Source: Enoplolaimus lenunculus (lineage: Eukaryota; Nematoda; Enoplea; Enoplida; Thoracostomopsidae). Taken from it: a stretch of DNA of 64,000 nt. The notes beneath the pieces were generated by a model. It worked only from the letters and a program-made list of their open reading frames with translations. It was not told where the DNA came from and did no database searches. The stretch is taken from positions 496,001-560,000 of the forward strand of contig JASANG010001881.1 of NCBI GenBank assembly GCA_030248215.1, given 5' to 3'. This document shows positions 1-11,679 of the stretch, piece by piece (within the stretch, counting starts at the first letter, position 1; every line of letters begins with the position of its first letter). The position numbers and the translations under genes are program-made.

Positions 1-162
1 GACAGGCGAAGTATTTTGACTTTAAAAGTATTTCATTTTAGCAAAATTTTCAAAAAATTCATTTCAGCTTGTATTTATTACTAATTTGAGAATTTTTTCA
101 CGTATTTCAGTAAATATTCGTTTTTCGTTTCCGATATTTTCACTGCGCAGTCCGATGCTTAC

Positions 163-587
163 CGAGCAGTGTTCCACCAAACAAAATCGGTGTTGCGTTG
201 AATTGAAGTAAAAAATTACGAAAATACACCAGTCGTTCAAACTGTTCATCGTTGATGACATTTTCAACAGTCGATCCGTAGTGAGATTTCATCGCAGTAG
301 CAAGCGATTCATTGCAGGGTATAAAATTTGAATTTTTTGATATTTTTAAAAATTGTTCAATATTTGTCGGCAAAATTAAAGGAAATGTTGTTGTTGTTGT
401 TGTTGTTTTGGAAACAACTGTCGGAAATGAAAACTTTGTCAAAGAGGCTTCCAATAAACTACGCAGATGTTCAGTGTAGCTTGAATTTGGAGCAACTGAT
501 GGTTGTGGTTGTTGCTGGTGGCGATCGTAGTTCGTGTACTGTAACCGTTGATCGGATATGTTGACTGAGACGACTGTGGTCCCAAAA
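163..587 (-). CDS. Fukutin-like gene, exon entering the catalytic domain
   Basis: Acceptor TTAATTATTTCAG before 587 and donor GTAAGC after 163; 425 bases. It encodes a variable Gln/Pro and poly-Thr stretch (the (TTG)n run at 382-405 on the plus strand gives seven Thr), then LPTNIEQFLK, FIPCNESL, a conserved helix (INDEQFERLVYFRNFLLQF) and FGGTLLG, the Gly-Gly/Ser-Gly-x-x-Leu-Gly entry of the LicD/fukutin nucleotidyltransferase-like fold. The codon after CTC is split G|GT; the next exon lies outside the window. Confidence 0.7.
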
Positions 588-2587
588 CTGAAATAATTAA
601 AAATTTGTCAGTCTTTTGACTTATAATTTAATAACATTTGTGAACATAAAAAAATATGGTTTAGTGTGGGGTTAAGCTTATATACTTCATGTTTACAGTT
701 AAATTTTGAAAATTTTCGCTAAAACTTTTTGAATCCAAATGAGTAAATGTAGGCTTTGAAAATAGATTTTGTTAAATGTTGTATTTGAACGTGGAATGAT
801 TTGAGGAGCTGTTGATGTGAACCCAGAAATGTCCCGGAGGGCACTTTCAGTTTGCATCAGCCAATGATTTGTTTTCAATTCAAATTTGATTAACAAATAT
901 GCCTTAATTTGCAAAAATATCCAATCAAATTACAGTTTTTCCCGTTGCGATATCGAATGAAATCCGTCGAAAAATTAATTAATTCCAAAAACAGTTCACT
1001 TTTCACCGACAGAATATGGATTCAGAACTGAGACTTACGGCAAAAACGCAGTTGGTCGGATTGCTATTTGCTCGTTTGGCAAATTGCAACGATGAAAGAA
1101 CCAATAATGCTGGCGTAATTCCATTTGAATAACGACCAACTGGACGTGGTTGTAAGCGCTGATTGGATGAAACACTACGCATGTTAACCCTTCCGTTGAT
1201 TGGTGCGTCCAATGTGACGGTAACAACGGCTATAAAAACAACAAAAACAAACATACCAACATAACGTCATTCACCATAATTACAAATCGACTCAATAGAC
1301 TCGTTCAGCTCATTCCTTATATTCCAAAGTTCAATTTGTCCAGTTAAGCATAGTCCTAATCTCAACGCAAACCCTGTAACCTGTACAGCAATCACTCAGA
1401 CCATCCTTTAAACTTATCATCGTAACACTCATTGAAATTCCAACTGTCGGTTTAAACCGTATGCTTAAGGTTAAACCTAAGCCTAAACGGTAATATTCAT
1501 ACTGAACCGCAAGGTTGTATCTAAAGTTGATCCTAAGCGGAGACCTCGAGCTTAAGCCTAAACTGTAAACCTAAATCTATTCTGTACTCAGGAGCCTAAC
1601 GCTAAGCTATTAACAAATTAACCGTACCAAAACGAACCTTTACCACCGACACAAAACTGGTCATATTTTCGCGAGCAAATGTCAAACTTCGTAACGGCAG
1701 TTGAACTTGAGGCAGTTGAGTTTTGATTTCGGCCAGTGTTAAATTCCGTTGCCACAATTGGATCACTCGCAACACGACGGGATCAACCAATAAACCATGA
1801 AATCCGTTTGGGATTGCAGCCAAAACGCGCCACAAATCATCAGAAAATATCGTTGAAATTAGTCCTGTTGTTATCATCAATGGTTCTTTTGAAGTGTTGC
1901 CGATTTCAACGATCGGCGGCGTCTTCAATCTTTCTAATGTATTGCTTTTGTGGGTTTCATTTCTTTGAAGTCCGCCGACACCAGTTTCGTTCGTCCAATT
2001 TTGATCTTTGTCAAACGTTTTACTCATTTTGACCGTATCCAGTTGATCCGTGCTGACTATATCCGGTTGTGTCAACGTTTCGTCCATTTTGCTTGCATCC
2101 GATTGTTCTGAGATCATATCCGGATTTATTGTATCCGGCTGTTTCAAAGTTTTCTCTGTTTTGACTGTATCCGGTTGATACATAATTGTTGTATCATATT
2201 CCAACAAAGCTGTCTTCATTTTGCTTGCATCCAGTTGCCCGGATGCCACATCTGCATTTACTGCATTTGGCTGCGATACAGATTCTTCTGTTCTGACAGT
2301 ATCCGGCTTAGTCGTATCTCGTCGCAACGAATCAATCAATTCTTTAATATCAGGTTCCGCCAGCATTTGGTCTGATTTGTTTGTATCCGGTTGATCTGAA
2401 GATGAATCTAATTTGGCCACATCCGGTCGAGATGGTTGTGTCGACTTCAAAGGGGTTTTTCCGTCGAACGTAGGCGGTGTTGTACGAGCATACTTAGTTC
2501 CGTATCGAAGCGAAGGACTTGTCAGAAGAAAGAAAAGTATGATTGAGCAAATCGTACAAACAAACAAGTTACGTGCGTATGAAAAAC
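163..2587 (-). CDS. Fukutin-like type II membrane protein (partial, 3 exons visible)
   Basis: Three minus-strand exons (2587-1644, 1229-1039, 587-163) join in phase (1 in; 0; 2; 1 out) and give about 519 codons. Seen: a short hydrophobic signal-anchor (ICSIILFFLL) near the start, a long acidic Ser/Thr/Pro-Asp repeat stalk, then GLLVDPVVLRVIQ, LPLRSLTFA, VVFHP, FLPFG, LPTNIEQFLK..FIPCN and finally ATPILFGGTLLG. These follow, in order, human fukutin segments such as FLIDPLILEL, VVFHERS, FVPFRKL, IPKDPMHF..FIEC and SSGTCLGWYR. Fukutin-family proteins are Golgi enzymes; human fukutin adds ribitol-phosphate during dystroglycan O-mannose glycan synthesis, and nematodes carry several relatives of unknown substrate. 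The part with the metal-binding acidic motif (DVDLG in human) lies beyond base 1. The frame is closed by TGA upstream of 2587 with no ATG, so an upstream exon must supply the start. Family membership is a recognition by eye; substrate is not inferable. Confidence 0.72.
588..1038 (-). other. Intron of the fukutin-like gene
   Basis: GTAAGT...CAG intron of 451 bases. The open frame at 699-914 inside it has no clean splice sites and is not needed, because the flanking exons already join in phase. Confidence 0.6.
1039..1229 (-). CDS. Fukutin-like gene, middle exon
   Basis: Polypyrimidine acceptor (TTTTTGTTGTTTTTATAG) before 1229 and canonical donor GTAAGT after 1039; 191 bases. Two frames are open, but only the frame starting PLLPSHW fits the complete-codon end of the previous exon, and it contains CVVFHP, matching VVFHERS of fukutin. 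It ends with two bases (CC) that combine with the next exon to give FLPFG. Confidence 0.65.
1230..1643 (-). other. Intron of the fukutin-like gene with scattered telomere-like hexamers
   Basis: GTAAAG...TAG intron of 414 bases. From 1455 to 1590 it holds dispersed CCTAAG/CCTAAA words without recognisable ends, probably an eroded TTAGGC-type insertion. Confidence 0.55.
1644..2587 (-). CDS. Fukutin-like gene, exon with membrane anchor and acidic stalk
   Basis: Acceptor TTTGAATTTCAG precedes 2587 on the minus strand and donor GTAAAG follows 1644 (a weaker donor GTTCGT six bases further keeps the same phase). The exon is 944 bases: two bases of a split codon plus 314 codons. It encodes a hydrophobic anchor, then about 190 residues of imperfect repeats of the type QPDTVKTEKTLK / SDASKMDETL, then the start of the conserved domain (GLLVDPVVLRVIQLWQRN). 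The repeat stalk is absent from human fukutin (461 aa) and explains the extra length. Confidence 0.7.
2025..2425 (-). repeat. Degenerate in-frame repeats coding the stalk
   Basis: Recurring codon blocks (ATCCGG, TTTGACTGTATCC, CATTTTGCTTGCATCC on the plus strand) give alternating QPDT, SDASKM and KTEKTL motifs. Spacing varies, so it is an eroded coding repeat rather than a clean satellite. Confidence 0.6.
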
Positions 2588-2606
2588 CTGAAATTCAAAC
2601 ATTAAT

Positions 2607-2681
2607 AAGGGTTGCGCTATAATCGCTGCGTGCCGCCAGCACCCGACGGCGTGCGGTTCAGTAAACTATAGCGCAACCCTT
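2607..2681. mobile_element. 75-bp foldback (mini-MITE) beside a splice acceptor
   Basis: Perfect 15-bp inverted repeat AAGGGTTGCGCTATA / TATAGCGCAACCCTT flanks a GC-rich 45-base loop. It sits 20 bases upstream of the acceptor of the fukutin-like exon. The end sequence resembles GTGGCGCTATA motifs in GC-rich patches at 7.3-7.5, 44.6-44.7 and 54.5-54.6 kb. Confidence 0.65.
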
Positions 2682-2689
2682 AAACTGTA

Positions 2690-4240
2690 AATAATCAAAT
2701 GGAAAATTTTGTGAAAATTTAAACATTTTCTCAGTGCTGCCAAATGTTTTAAAATGAATCGCGGAATTTTGATATAAACCTGGCCACCACTGACTCTTTA
2801 GAAAAATAATTACATAAATCAAGAATTTTGTTAATTTTCCTGAGTGGCCCCAAATTCCGACTGGTCTATTGGCAACTTGGCCAACGGGTGCGTAGTGCCA
2901 AACATCGGCTGACTCGTTAGGAATTTGGCCAGCGGGTCCATATTGCCAAATTCCAGGCCAATTACATTACGCTGGATGTATCAAGCGATTTATTTGTAAT
3001 CAGCAGTCGCTGTGACAACTGATCCAGTGGCATGCCGCACCAGTGGCGGATCCACAAATTTGTAAAAGGGACGTGCCAGATGCAATATTGAAAATAAAAC
3101 ACGCGAGCGAGAACCCAAAAGCCATTTTAGACCTGAACATTAATACAAAACCCTGGCTGTGATCCCTGTTAATAGGACCCCTAAGCCGAAATGTCTCTTA
3201 TGGACGGCGATGATGCGAGTGACGTTGAGGGCCCTGGCTAAGACATATATAAATGACAGCTTATTTGTTACCATTGCTTCCGTGATACGAGGCACGCAAA
3301 ATGTTAAATTGTGACTGCACAAAGCCACCATCAAACGCCAGATTTAAAATAATTTGCAATGATTTTTCGATAAACCATTCCTAATATATACCAGTCGCAT
3401 TACAACCATTTTATTCCGTGGTAGCTCGACTGCTACGAGCACAGAGTTCGAACTGTTTTCATGTCGCCCAGTATTTCTGATGGAACGATATCCTCGGTGT
3501 GGATACTTCCCTGTCACAGAGGCTGGAGATGGTCCTGAAGCCTGACCCCGGCATTATACTTGATTTGCCGGTGTAATTCGTCAAACTTTTTGATAGAATT
3601 TTTTCTTAAAAAATCGAAATTTTAAAAAATTCAAATTTAGTCGTGGAATAATCAGGGAAGGTCATGAGACGTTCAAATATGCAAAAAGTTTCAAAATCGA
3701 ACCATTTTTGAGTAAACGCGGGCTGGGGGAATAACAGAAAAGACACATATGTTGTTTGACCCATGTTGATTACAGATGTCTTCTGACTATTAAGCCAAAA
3801 CCTAAACCCAAGCCTAAACCAAAGCGTAAGCTTAAACTGCCTATTATTTTTTGTTTAGGCTCCTTTAAGCTTGCCAGCATCGAATATCCCAGTGAACCGT
3901 CTCGTATAATGAACATGGGCCAATTACGCAATGGTCAAATTTTCACGACGGAATTGAATCGCTTTAGAATACTGCGTTGCGAATATTAATATATTGGATA
4001 ACTCGAAAATATTTATGTTTGTTAATAACTAAGCATTTCAGGTGGTAAGAGAATAAACCCTCAAATCCAGGATGACGCGCCGTTTTAAAATCAAAACAGG
4101 TTCTGTTGGGTAAACGTCCCTCCCCGTTGGTCTTTGCCCAAAACCCTCCTATTTCACAAAAACATACGTTTATACTGAATTACAATAATGTACTGTTTGG
4201 TTGATTTTTTTCATTTTTACTTCAGTATGAAAAGCGTAAG
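2690..4240. other. Non-coding stretch
   Basis: No gene seen. Contains loosely repeated TTGGCCA(A/G)CGGGT units at about 2850-2960, a GTGGCGGATCCA repeat end near 3042, and a degenerate run of CCTAAA/CCTAAG words at 3788-3870 without recognisable ends. Confidence 0.5.
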
Positions 4241-4245
4241 CTTCT

Positions 4246-4387
4246 CGAATGCGAAACATGGTGAGTCAAATTGACGCTCTCCGAAATAGACTTTTCAGAA
4301 CTACACAAACTGAGTCAAATTCGACTCGTGTAGTCCCGAAAAGCCTATTTCGAAAAGAGTCAATTGGACTCAGCATTTTTTGCAGTG
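4246..4387. mobile_element. Palindromic MITE, family H
   Basis: Near-complete palindrome: left half reads GTGAGTCAAATTGACGCTCT...CCGAAATAG, the right half returns as CTATTTCG..AGAGTCAATTGGACTCA...TTTTTTGCAGTG. Same family as 42437-42508 and 52214-52423. Confidence 0.65.
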
Positions 4388-4393
4388 CTGACT

Positions 4394-5390
4394 TGTTTGC
4401 AAATGCAATCGAAGCAAAAATGACAAATATAATCAGTTGTAAAATTTTGTTTTATATTCCAGATCAAAACCATCAATATCAAGCACCTGGTTGGTTGATA
4501 CCGGATGCCGATGCCGATGTCAGGTTTTCGCCGGGTATTAAACCGGAACCGGATATCTGATCGCACAATTTGAAAGCGGTTCACAACTTACTGATGCAAG
4601 CCGACAACGGTGCGCCACAACAAATGTCATCGAACCGGAACATTAATAGATGTACGATAGAATGTGGGTTTATTTCAATACAACTTTGCCAGATACGGTT
4701 ACTGTGGTACGTCGGTATTGTGGAATCAAATCTGGTAATCTGGTTCAAACAAATCAGGTCAAACTGACTCGTAGTATCTTAATCATGCGCTGTTGTTACA
4801 GATGAAGATTATATGAAAATTACACAAAATTTCTCAAAGGAATTTTCAGTAGGGTCAACCAAAATACAGCTGGAACGGCATTAAGTTGCTGTTATTTGGT
4901 AGGAAATACTATAGAATTAATATTTAAGATATATGTTACATTTTATATTTTATGGACGGTATATTAAGCTGTAAAAATATCATTATATGCGAGTGGCCAG
5001 ATTCGTAGCCAGAGAATCCTTAGCCAAATAGAGAAAAATTTCAACTTTTACTTTAAAAGTTTTAGCCTTGCTTGCAAAGTCATCTAAAACCCTAACATGT
5101 CTTTCCTAAATAAAAAATACCCAAGCATGTTGAGCTGGCTACGGACCTGATGTACGGCAGGATACGCAGTCAAACGGGACCAAACAAACTAATGATCAGG
5201 CAACGAATTTAGTATTATCCTTGTAACTTTATGCTTTTCACATCCCGTTCAGTTGAGTTGACAACTTGTTAAAGTGACATATTTGGTTAGTGGTTTTGTT
5301 GGAAAGATGAAAAACAAATCTCTAAAAACATGCTTAACGCACATTTTTCACGAGTTTTCCTATACGTAAAACAATATTTTGGTGTTGAAA
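4394..5390. other. Non-coding stretch
   Basis: Apart from a CCGGAACCGGATA family-M-like patch at about 4495-4558, nothing recognisable; no splice-supported coding frame. Confidence 0.4.
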
Positions 5391-5397
5391 ATTATTT

Positions 5398-6054
5398 TAA
5401 ATTCCGGTTCCTGTTCCTGTTACTGCAAAAAAGTTAAATTCGTGTTCCTCTGCCTGTTCCGACAAAATTTAATTCCTGTTGGAACATTGATATATTATAT
5501 ATTATATAAATATATATAGGTATACATATTATGTATATTATAATTACCTATATATTATATTTCAGCACTGGAACAAGTGCCAAATCAACAGCAAAAGCTA
5601 CAAATGCCAGTGCAAACCGCAATGTCAAGCTACTGGTTAACGGGGTTGGAATATGTGCAGGGTAAGCGTAGCAGCGAATGCAATACCTTTATACGCATAT
5701 ACACATATAGGAAGTTATTGCAATCGACTACATGCGGTGTGCAAGCGGAATTCCGGTTCCGGTATTTTTGTGCCTTCCGGTTCCTCTCAATTTTTTTACT
5801 AGAATTAAAAATTTCGGTATTAAAACTTGGTCGATGGAAAGTGGAAATTAAACATTTTACTAAAAGTAAACACTATCGAACAACGATTTCTAATTAAATA
5901 CCCATCTTCAACTAAGATTATTTCACCGATAATATTGCAAAAAGAAAATTAAAATGATTTTTCCGTGGCACGTATTTTTTAACTTTCCGGTTCCGGTTCA
6001 GGTAATTTTTTCAAATTCCGGTTTCAATGAATTATAATTCCGTTAACACCCTGG
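5398..6054. repeat. CCGGTTCC-rich repeat region (family M relatives)
   Basis: Clusters of GGTTCCTGTTCC, CCGGTTCCGG and TTCCGGTTCAGG words separated by AT-rich DNA with a TATATAAT microsatellite (about 5500-5560). Ends near 6054 in AACACCCTGG, an eroded family-M terminus (CAGGGTGCAACCGG on the other strand). Confidence 0.5.
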
Positions 6055-6055
6055 T

Positions 6056-8630
6056 CATACGGTGTAGTGATAGCATGCTTGACTTGACTGCAAGACTGCC
6101 GAGGTACAGTTCCTGGTTTAGTCCCAAACTTCCGGTAGGACTTCTAAAAAGGGCCGTGTTGACCATATTGTTCTAACACATCAAAGGCGGTCTCGATATA
6201 TTCCTGGGCCAAACAGAATTTTAAATTAATATGCTTTGTCTACAACAGAACGAGTGCATTAATCTAATGCCCCCCTTAAATTTGTTGCGCACTCCACGCA
6301 TCCAAGAACGCTGTCTTTTGACCTTTAATATAGCGACTGTTGCAAAAATGCCTGTAAGCGTACAGATTTCAATTAATATACCGGAAAATGAAATATTATT
6401 CTGTATCAAGAATTCATTTAAGTAGAAATAGCATAGAACCCATCGCTTAAAGACTTAAACTATTGTTTGAAAACATAATCACCGTCACATATGGCACGGT
6501 CTGGTTTGGTTTGTTACTTTCGGCAAAATAAAATTACATAGCTAGTAAATATAATGGTCCAAACACTTGCGGATAAACATGACGGCGGGTGGGCGTACGC
6601 CGCCCCTCCGTTAAAATTTTTTTGCGATAAAATGCTAAGGTCTTTACAGTACAGTTTTCCCCTCAGAAATTTTTTTGTAAAAACACAATGTTTCCATAAT
6701 GATTTTCTGTAATAAAATGCTAATGGGCCTACCCCTTAAAGCTTTTGCACTTCATAAACATTTGCCGGCTCGCCCCACCGTCGCAAATTTTTGGATCTGT
6801 CTCTAATGACTACTAGGTTTCAGATTGGGGTCAACCGGCACTTTGCCCCGCCTAGGACCGGTTTGGGCAAAGAATAATATAAACTGTATGTTGGGGAAAT
6901 GAAGTTTTACTTTCAATCACTTTATCATCACCGCTGAGTGGACAGCGAAGGTATTAAAGGCCGGCATTTATTGGCTCCGGTCTTATGTGTGCCTTGTTCC
7001 CACGTCATATTTAAAAAGCTATTTATCTAACAAAACGCAGGCTTCTGATGAACAATTAGACTAAAATATTATATATAAATCATTATAAGGTTATATAACT
7101 AGTTCCCATGTTCGCAATTGTTAAATATTATATTTTGTAAAACCGCCCGTGGCATTGAAACCATTTTTGCTTCCAGCAACCGGAAACAGACCCGGAAGTT
7201 ATCATTTTATACGCTTTGACAGGTCAGATTTAACTGTCGCTATGCTTCGCTAAACAAGCAGACGAACAAATTTTCAGGATTTCATTTCTGAAAGGAATTA
7301 GCGGTGGCTAAGAAGCTGGAGACGAGTGGCGCTGTATATGCTTGTCGTGCGGCACAATGTGATGCTTAAATTGTTGCATATCCGGTGTCGTACGGCAATG
7401 GACGTACGTTGCCCGTACGGTGCCGGATGGCGTTGAAATGGTCAAAGGCAAAGCACCATCCTAACGGTGGCGCTATATTTTTTATAGGGACGTGTCGATA
7501 CCAAAATTTTTGCCGAAACCGATTTCTGTTTTAATATACGATGCTTAAAGAACAGGATACAACATTACATCATTATAAATACGAAGGCTTAAACACTTAC
7601 AATCATAAAAGATTATAATTTTATAAGAACGGTTCATTTCGATTAATTTTTTCAAACACAAACGCGAGAGAAATAACAGTTTCCTGAATCAGACGAGCCG
7701 ATGTACGCCAAGCATTAAAATTGATAGCGTTCCAACTCGCAGTTATGTGCAAAAAGTATTGGCAATTTTTTCGCAGCGCCGATTCCGATTGGCCGATGCT
7801 AACGAAAAGTGTTTATTATTACAGGTACCAATGCAGATTAATCGGCACATCCTTAGTTTTTAAAAATTTTAACGTCATCCGAATCCGTTCGTCGTTGCAT
7901 GTGACGTCACCGTTTGTCATGCGTCGTCATACGTCATCTTGCGTCATCGTACGAGTATTATTTGCGTACGCACTGCGACGGACGGCGCGGCACAACAGCA
8001 CCACCCAGAACTTTACAGCCTGTACCCTACAACGGAATTTTGGGGGGAATAGGCTAATTTGCTCCGGCACTGGGTACAAATAGGCACCCGGCACAAGACA
8101 TATAAATATAACGTAGCTATGACAAAACCGTATTCTAACCAGCGGTATATTTATTAAAATTACCTCTGAACCCGGACAACCTACGTACATATACGTAAAG
8201 AGATGTGTGTCACATTATATATTATTAATCAACGCATTTCTCACCTCAGTTACGTCTGGCAAACTGAACCTAAAGTCTCTATACTTTGCTGGTTATCGTT
8301 TGATAACCAGTAAAACAACTAAAGACTACACGAAAAGCATGCAAAATAAAGTATATTACGTCAATTATGATAAGGAGGTATATATTTGAATCAGGATGGT
8401 AAGGTTATCTAAACTACGGACAGGGTACAAACCGGGGCCGCATCAGATCTTGCACCATCCTTTGGACCTACTGACATTAGATAAAACCATTTAGTGTCAG
8501 CAATAGTTTGCGTTTTCTTGCTGTTTGAGTTGGACCGGATACCTAAACAAACCGGAACCGGATATTTAAGTGCATACATATTGCAATGAAAAGTTAAACA
8601 CATATAATTATCCCAGTACTACTTGGTGGC
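6056..8630. other. Non-coding stretch with family-D and GC-rich repeats
   Basis: No convincing gene. 6590-6810 resembles the family-D element at 60829-60976 (shared GCGATAAAATG..AGGTCTTTAC block). GC-rich patches at 7315-7480 and 7890-8015 carry GTGGCGCTATA and repeated TGACGTCA/CGTCAT words in an AT-rich background. Confidence 0.45.
8289..8310. repeat. Short perfect hairpin
   Basis: CTGGTTATC, a four-base loop GTTT, then GATAACCAG. No U-tract or gene context; significance unknown. Confidence 0.6.
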
Positions 8631-8635
8631 ATGTA

Positions 8636-8713
8636 TTTGTCATTTTCCGGTTCCGTTTCCGGTAGATTTTTTCAAATTCCGGTTCCGGTAAATTGTAATT
8701 CCGGTTGCACCCT
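8636..8713. mobile_element. Family M fragment
   Basis: CCGGTTCCG words followed by the family-M end CCGGTTGCACCCTG. A second fragment ending in CCGGTTGTATCCTG lies at 8905-8951. Confidence 0.5.
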
Positions 8714-9424
8714 GCTTTGTATAATTTGTTACATGCAATTTTGTATCTGCAATATTCTGAGTTTATTTACTGGGCTTCTTGAAGTAATTTTTATCATTTT
8801 GAACAAAATTCACAGCGAAAAATTGTGATTTTTGCCCGAAAAGTATAATATAAAGTTATATCATACTTTCCAACAACATATATCCTGCAATGTAGAATAC
8901 CACAGCCGGATGTCGTTTTTTGATGGAGCCGGATATCCGGTTGTATCCTGCTTGCTTTAAATAATATAACTTCGGATACACGTGGACATTGAACCGCATT
9001 CATAAACAATGAACCGCCTGTATCCAAGGCTGTAAACCAGAGGTCGTGGATGGGACCACGCCCTCCATCCTGACTTTCGAAACGTTTTTTGGTGTTAATT
9101 ATTAATTGTTAGCTGAAAGAAAATGACTCACATAATATAATTGATTACATCCCCTATGTAAGCCAAAATCATAGCTATACCCATATTTTCAGGTTAAAAC
9201 GCAAGTCTTATTCAGTAATTACGATCCTGTTAATTTAAAAACAGTATGGAATGAGCACAAATTTTACCATTTTACCAGTTTATTGAGTAAATAAACATAT
9301 GAAAGCTGCAACGACAGACCTTAAAGATTTGAAGTATCCGGTTACCAAAAAACAAACAAACATATGCATTATTCGTGTGTGGCAGGTAAAAACGTTATAT
9401 ATATACATATACGTATATATGTCG

Positions 9425-9652
9425 GAGCTCAAGCCGTAAGTCAGCCCAATTACGAATTGAGCTAGTCCTGGGCAGAATTGCAGCTCGGGCTTGTCCAGGG
9501 CAAAATTACAGCTTGGGCTTGTCCAGGACATAATTACAGCTTGGGCTTGTCCAGGGTAGAATTACGGCTTGGGCTTGTCCAGGGTGGAATTATGAATACA
9601 ACATGGGCTAGTCCAGGGCGGAATTACGACTTGAGCTAGCTCACGGCGTAAT
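9425..9652. repeat. 28-bp minisatellite
   Basis: About eight units of GGGCTTGTCCAGGG followed by YRRAATTACRGCTT (28 bases), with a 34-base variant near 9580-9613. Related half-units (CTTGGGCTAGCCC, GAATTACGACTTGGGCT) recur at 9890-9970, so the array was split by about 240 bases of other DNA. Confidence 0.8.
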
Positions 9653-10380
9653 TCTTTCTTTAAGGGAATGAGGAATATTTTCTGGCGTCTTTGATTCATT
9701 AGATTAAAAGGTTTACCTTAATGCTATACTCAAATACGATTAGCTGACGCAAACTCTTTTCTAATTGGCTAAATGATCGGTACCTGTTACCTATCAAACA
9801 GTTTGTTTTACTAAACAAGATGGAATCAAGCTGAGCTACGACTATCAAGCAACCAATCAGAAAGCGTGCAGCTTTTGTCAGGCACAATTCCGCCTTGGGC
9901 TAGCCCTAGTTGTAATTCAGTTTTTGACTAGCCCAATTCGGAATTGGACTGAATTACGACTTGGGCTGCGACATATACAAACGTATTCGAATTAAATTCA
10001 TTTATGATCGTCTCAATTTCAATTCAAAAATCTTTGACGAAGAATTAATTTTCAAATTTTTAATTGGTCATTCCATTTCACAGTTTTGGCTCCGGTTTAA
10101 AAATCTACCCAGATTCAAAAAACGAAACCGAAACATGACCATCGCCACATGACCAACGAGCAGGGCCGGAGCAGCCACCTCTCATACAAACATTTGGATG
10201 TGACCCACCCTAAACAAGATTATAAACAAAATATTTGAGAAATATTTAGATCATCGCAAGGGGCATCCCACCTCGGAATTTTTGGAGGCCCCCACCGTAG
10301 CCCGCTCTGACACTGCCAACGAACCAAAATTAATGTTCATAAGCCAGCCGTAGATAAAACAGAATTGTTCTAAAAATTTC

Positions 10381-10575
10381 GGCCAATGTAAAAAACAGAG
10401 GCGGAACAGTATTATAACCAAATTTTTAAGCCTAAGCCTAAGACTAAACCTCAGCGTAAGAATGAGCATATTCTTAAGCCTAAGCCTAATATAAGCAAAA
10501 AGTTAGTCAAAAGCTTAAGTGTACTCTTTTCCAGTCTTACACAAAAATGTTCCGCCCCTGATCTTTACATGGGCC
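10381..10575. mobile_element. TTAGGC MITE, subfamily A (GCCTAA strand)
   Basis: Complete copy. Left end GGCCAATGTAAAAAACAG, GAGGCGGAACAG; right end GTTCCGCCCCTGATC, TTTACATGGGCC. Internal CCTAAG/CCTAAA words in two blocks separated by the family spacer GTAAGAATGAGC, then TTAGTC and AAGCTTAAG. Flanks AAAATTTC / AAAATGCC look like a worn 8-bp duplication. Confidence 0.85.
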
Positions 10576-10729
10576 AAAATGCCAAATTAATTCGCTTAAA
10601 AATAAAGTGCGAAAATATCCTGTTTTCGGTAGCTGCGTAGCGACGATTTGGGCTCCTGGCGGGCATAACTTCGCGTAAACGAAAATAAATACATTTTGAA
10701 GATCAACAGCGTTTTAAAGACTGTTAAAA

Positions 10730-11182
10730 GTGCTGTTTCTCGTCCATCAAGAAATCTCAGAAAAAGCCTCTATCCCCTGCCTGGTCGGCCGTTGTCTGTC
10801 CGTTGAAGAATATTTCAAAAGGCAAACATTCTGCCTGCCAGATGTTGTAAGCGTTTCCCGGTACACGTCTAAACACTGCCGTTTGTATGCGTATTATGTA
10901 AATTTAATGTTGTTACATTTTATTCATTCTGAAACGCATTTACACCCACATGCGAAACCTAACCATAAATCATATTCTGGTATTTTTGACCAGAACCAGT
11001 TCGTCACGTATACTCACACCACCGTCAGGTTTGACGTAAAAACTTTGTTAAATTCAAGAAAAAACATTAACGGGCATATGGCAATTAAAACAAACCAGAT
11101 TTGGAGCAAGTCAATTGTGCACAAAACAATACAAAAAAAGGATGTTGGGCCTAATAATGAGTTAATTAATCAACTCCGATAG
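10730..11182 (+). other. Open frame of unknown status
   Basis: A 150-codon frame without recognisable domain or splice context. Its last 25 codons run into a family-G MITE, which argues against a real gene. Confidence 0.15.
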
Positions 11183-11390
11183 ACAATTAGCTATGTCGGG
11201 GTGTTCTTGAGTAACAGTAAATATTAACTCACTCTGAGGTGATTTAATTCCGAGTGAGTTGATTAAGTAATTTAGAATGAGTTCATTCAATTCAGAATTG
11301 TGAATTCTGAAAGACATAAATTCAGAGCTCAGACTTTTAAGTGCATTCAACTCATTCTGAGTTAAAATCAATTCACTTGAGTTTACAGTG
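11158..11390. mobile_element. MITE family G
   Basis: Right end GAGTTTACAGTG, preceded by CAACTCATTCTGAGTTAAAA, shared with copies at 32.3, 40.5 and 41.9 kb. Repeated GAGTT/AACTC words give multiple internal foldbacks. The left terminus is eroded. Confidence 0.75.
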
Positions 11391-11679
11391 CAAAAATGAG
11401 CCGAATAACAGGGGGAGTGCGCTCTGGACTGACAAAATGAATAACATCACCCCTCTTATTCAGGTCACTACAGTAATATATTTATAAATATTTTCACTTA
11501 CCATCCCTAGAGTCAATCTTATATCAACCTTAGAGCTGATTGGATAGCTAATATCTGAAATATTGCAAAATTACAGTTTGTCTTTTTGGCAAAGTGTAGT
11601 ACCAAATAATCAGAAAAATAGCTAACAACTTACCCGAGAGAGCTCAAATGTTAGAGCGACGATTAAATATAACATAGTC

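Noticed and set aside
699-914. Minus-strand frame within the fukutin-like gene as an extra exon
   Set aside because: The neighbouring exons join in phase without it, and it lacks convincing splice sites.
1003-1254. Alternative reading frame of the fukutin-like middle exon (VVTVTLDAPINGRVNM)
   Set aside because: It does not fit the phase of either neighbour; the other frame has VVFHP and leads into FLPFG.
9425-9652. CRISPR-like array
   Set aside because: Units are contiguous 28-bp tandem repeats with no unique spacers, and the DNA is eukaryotic.
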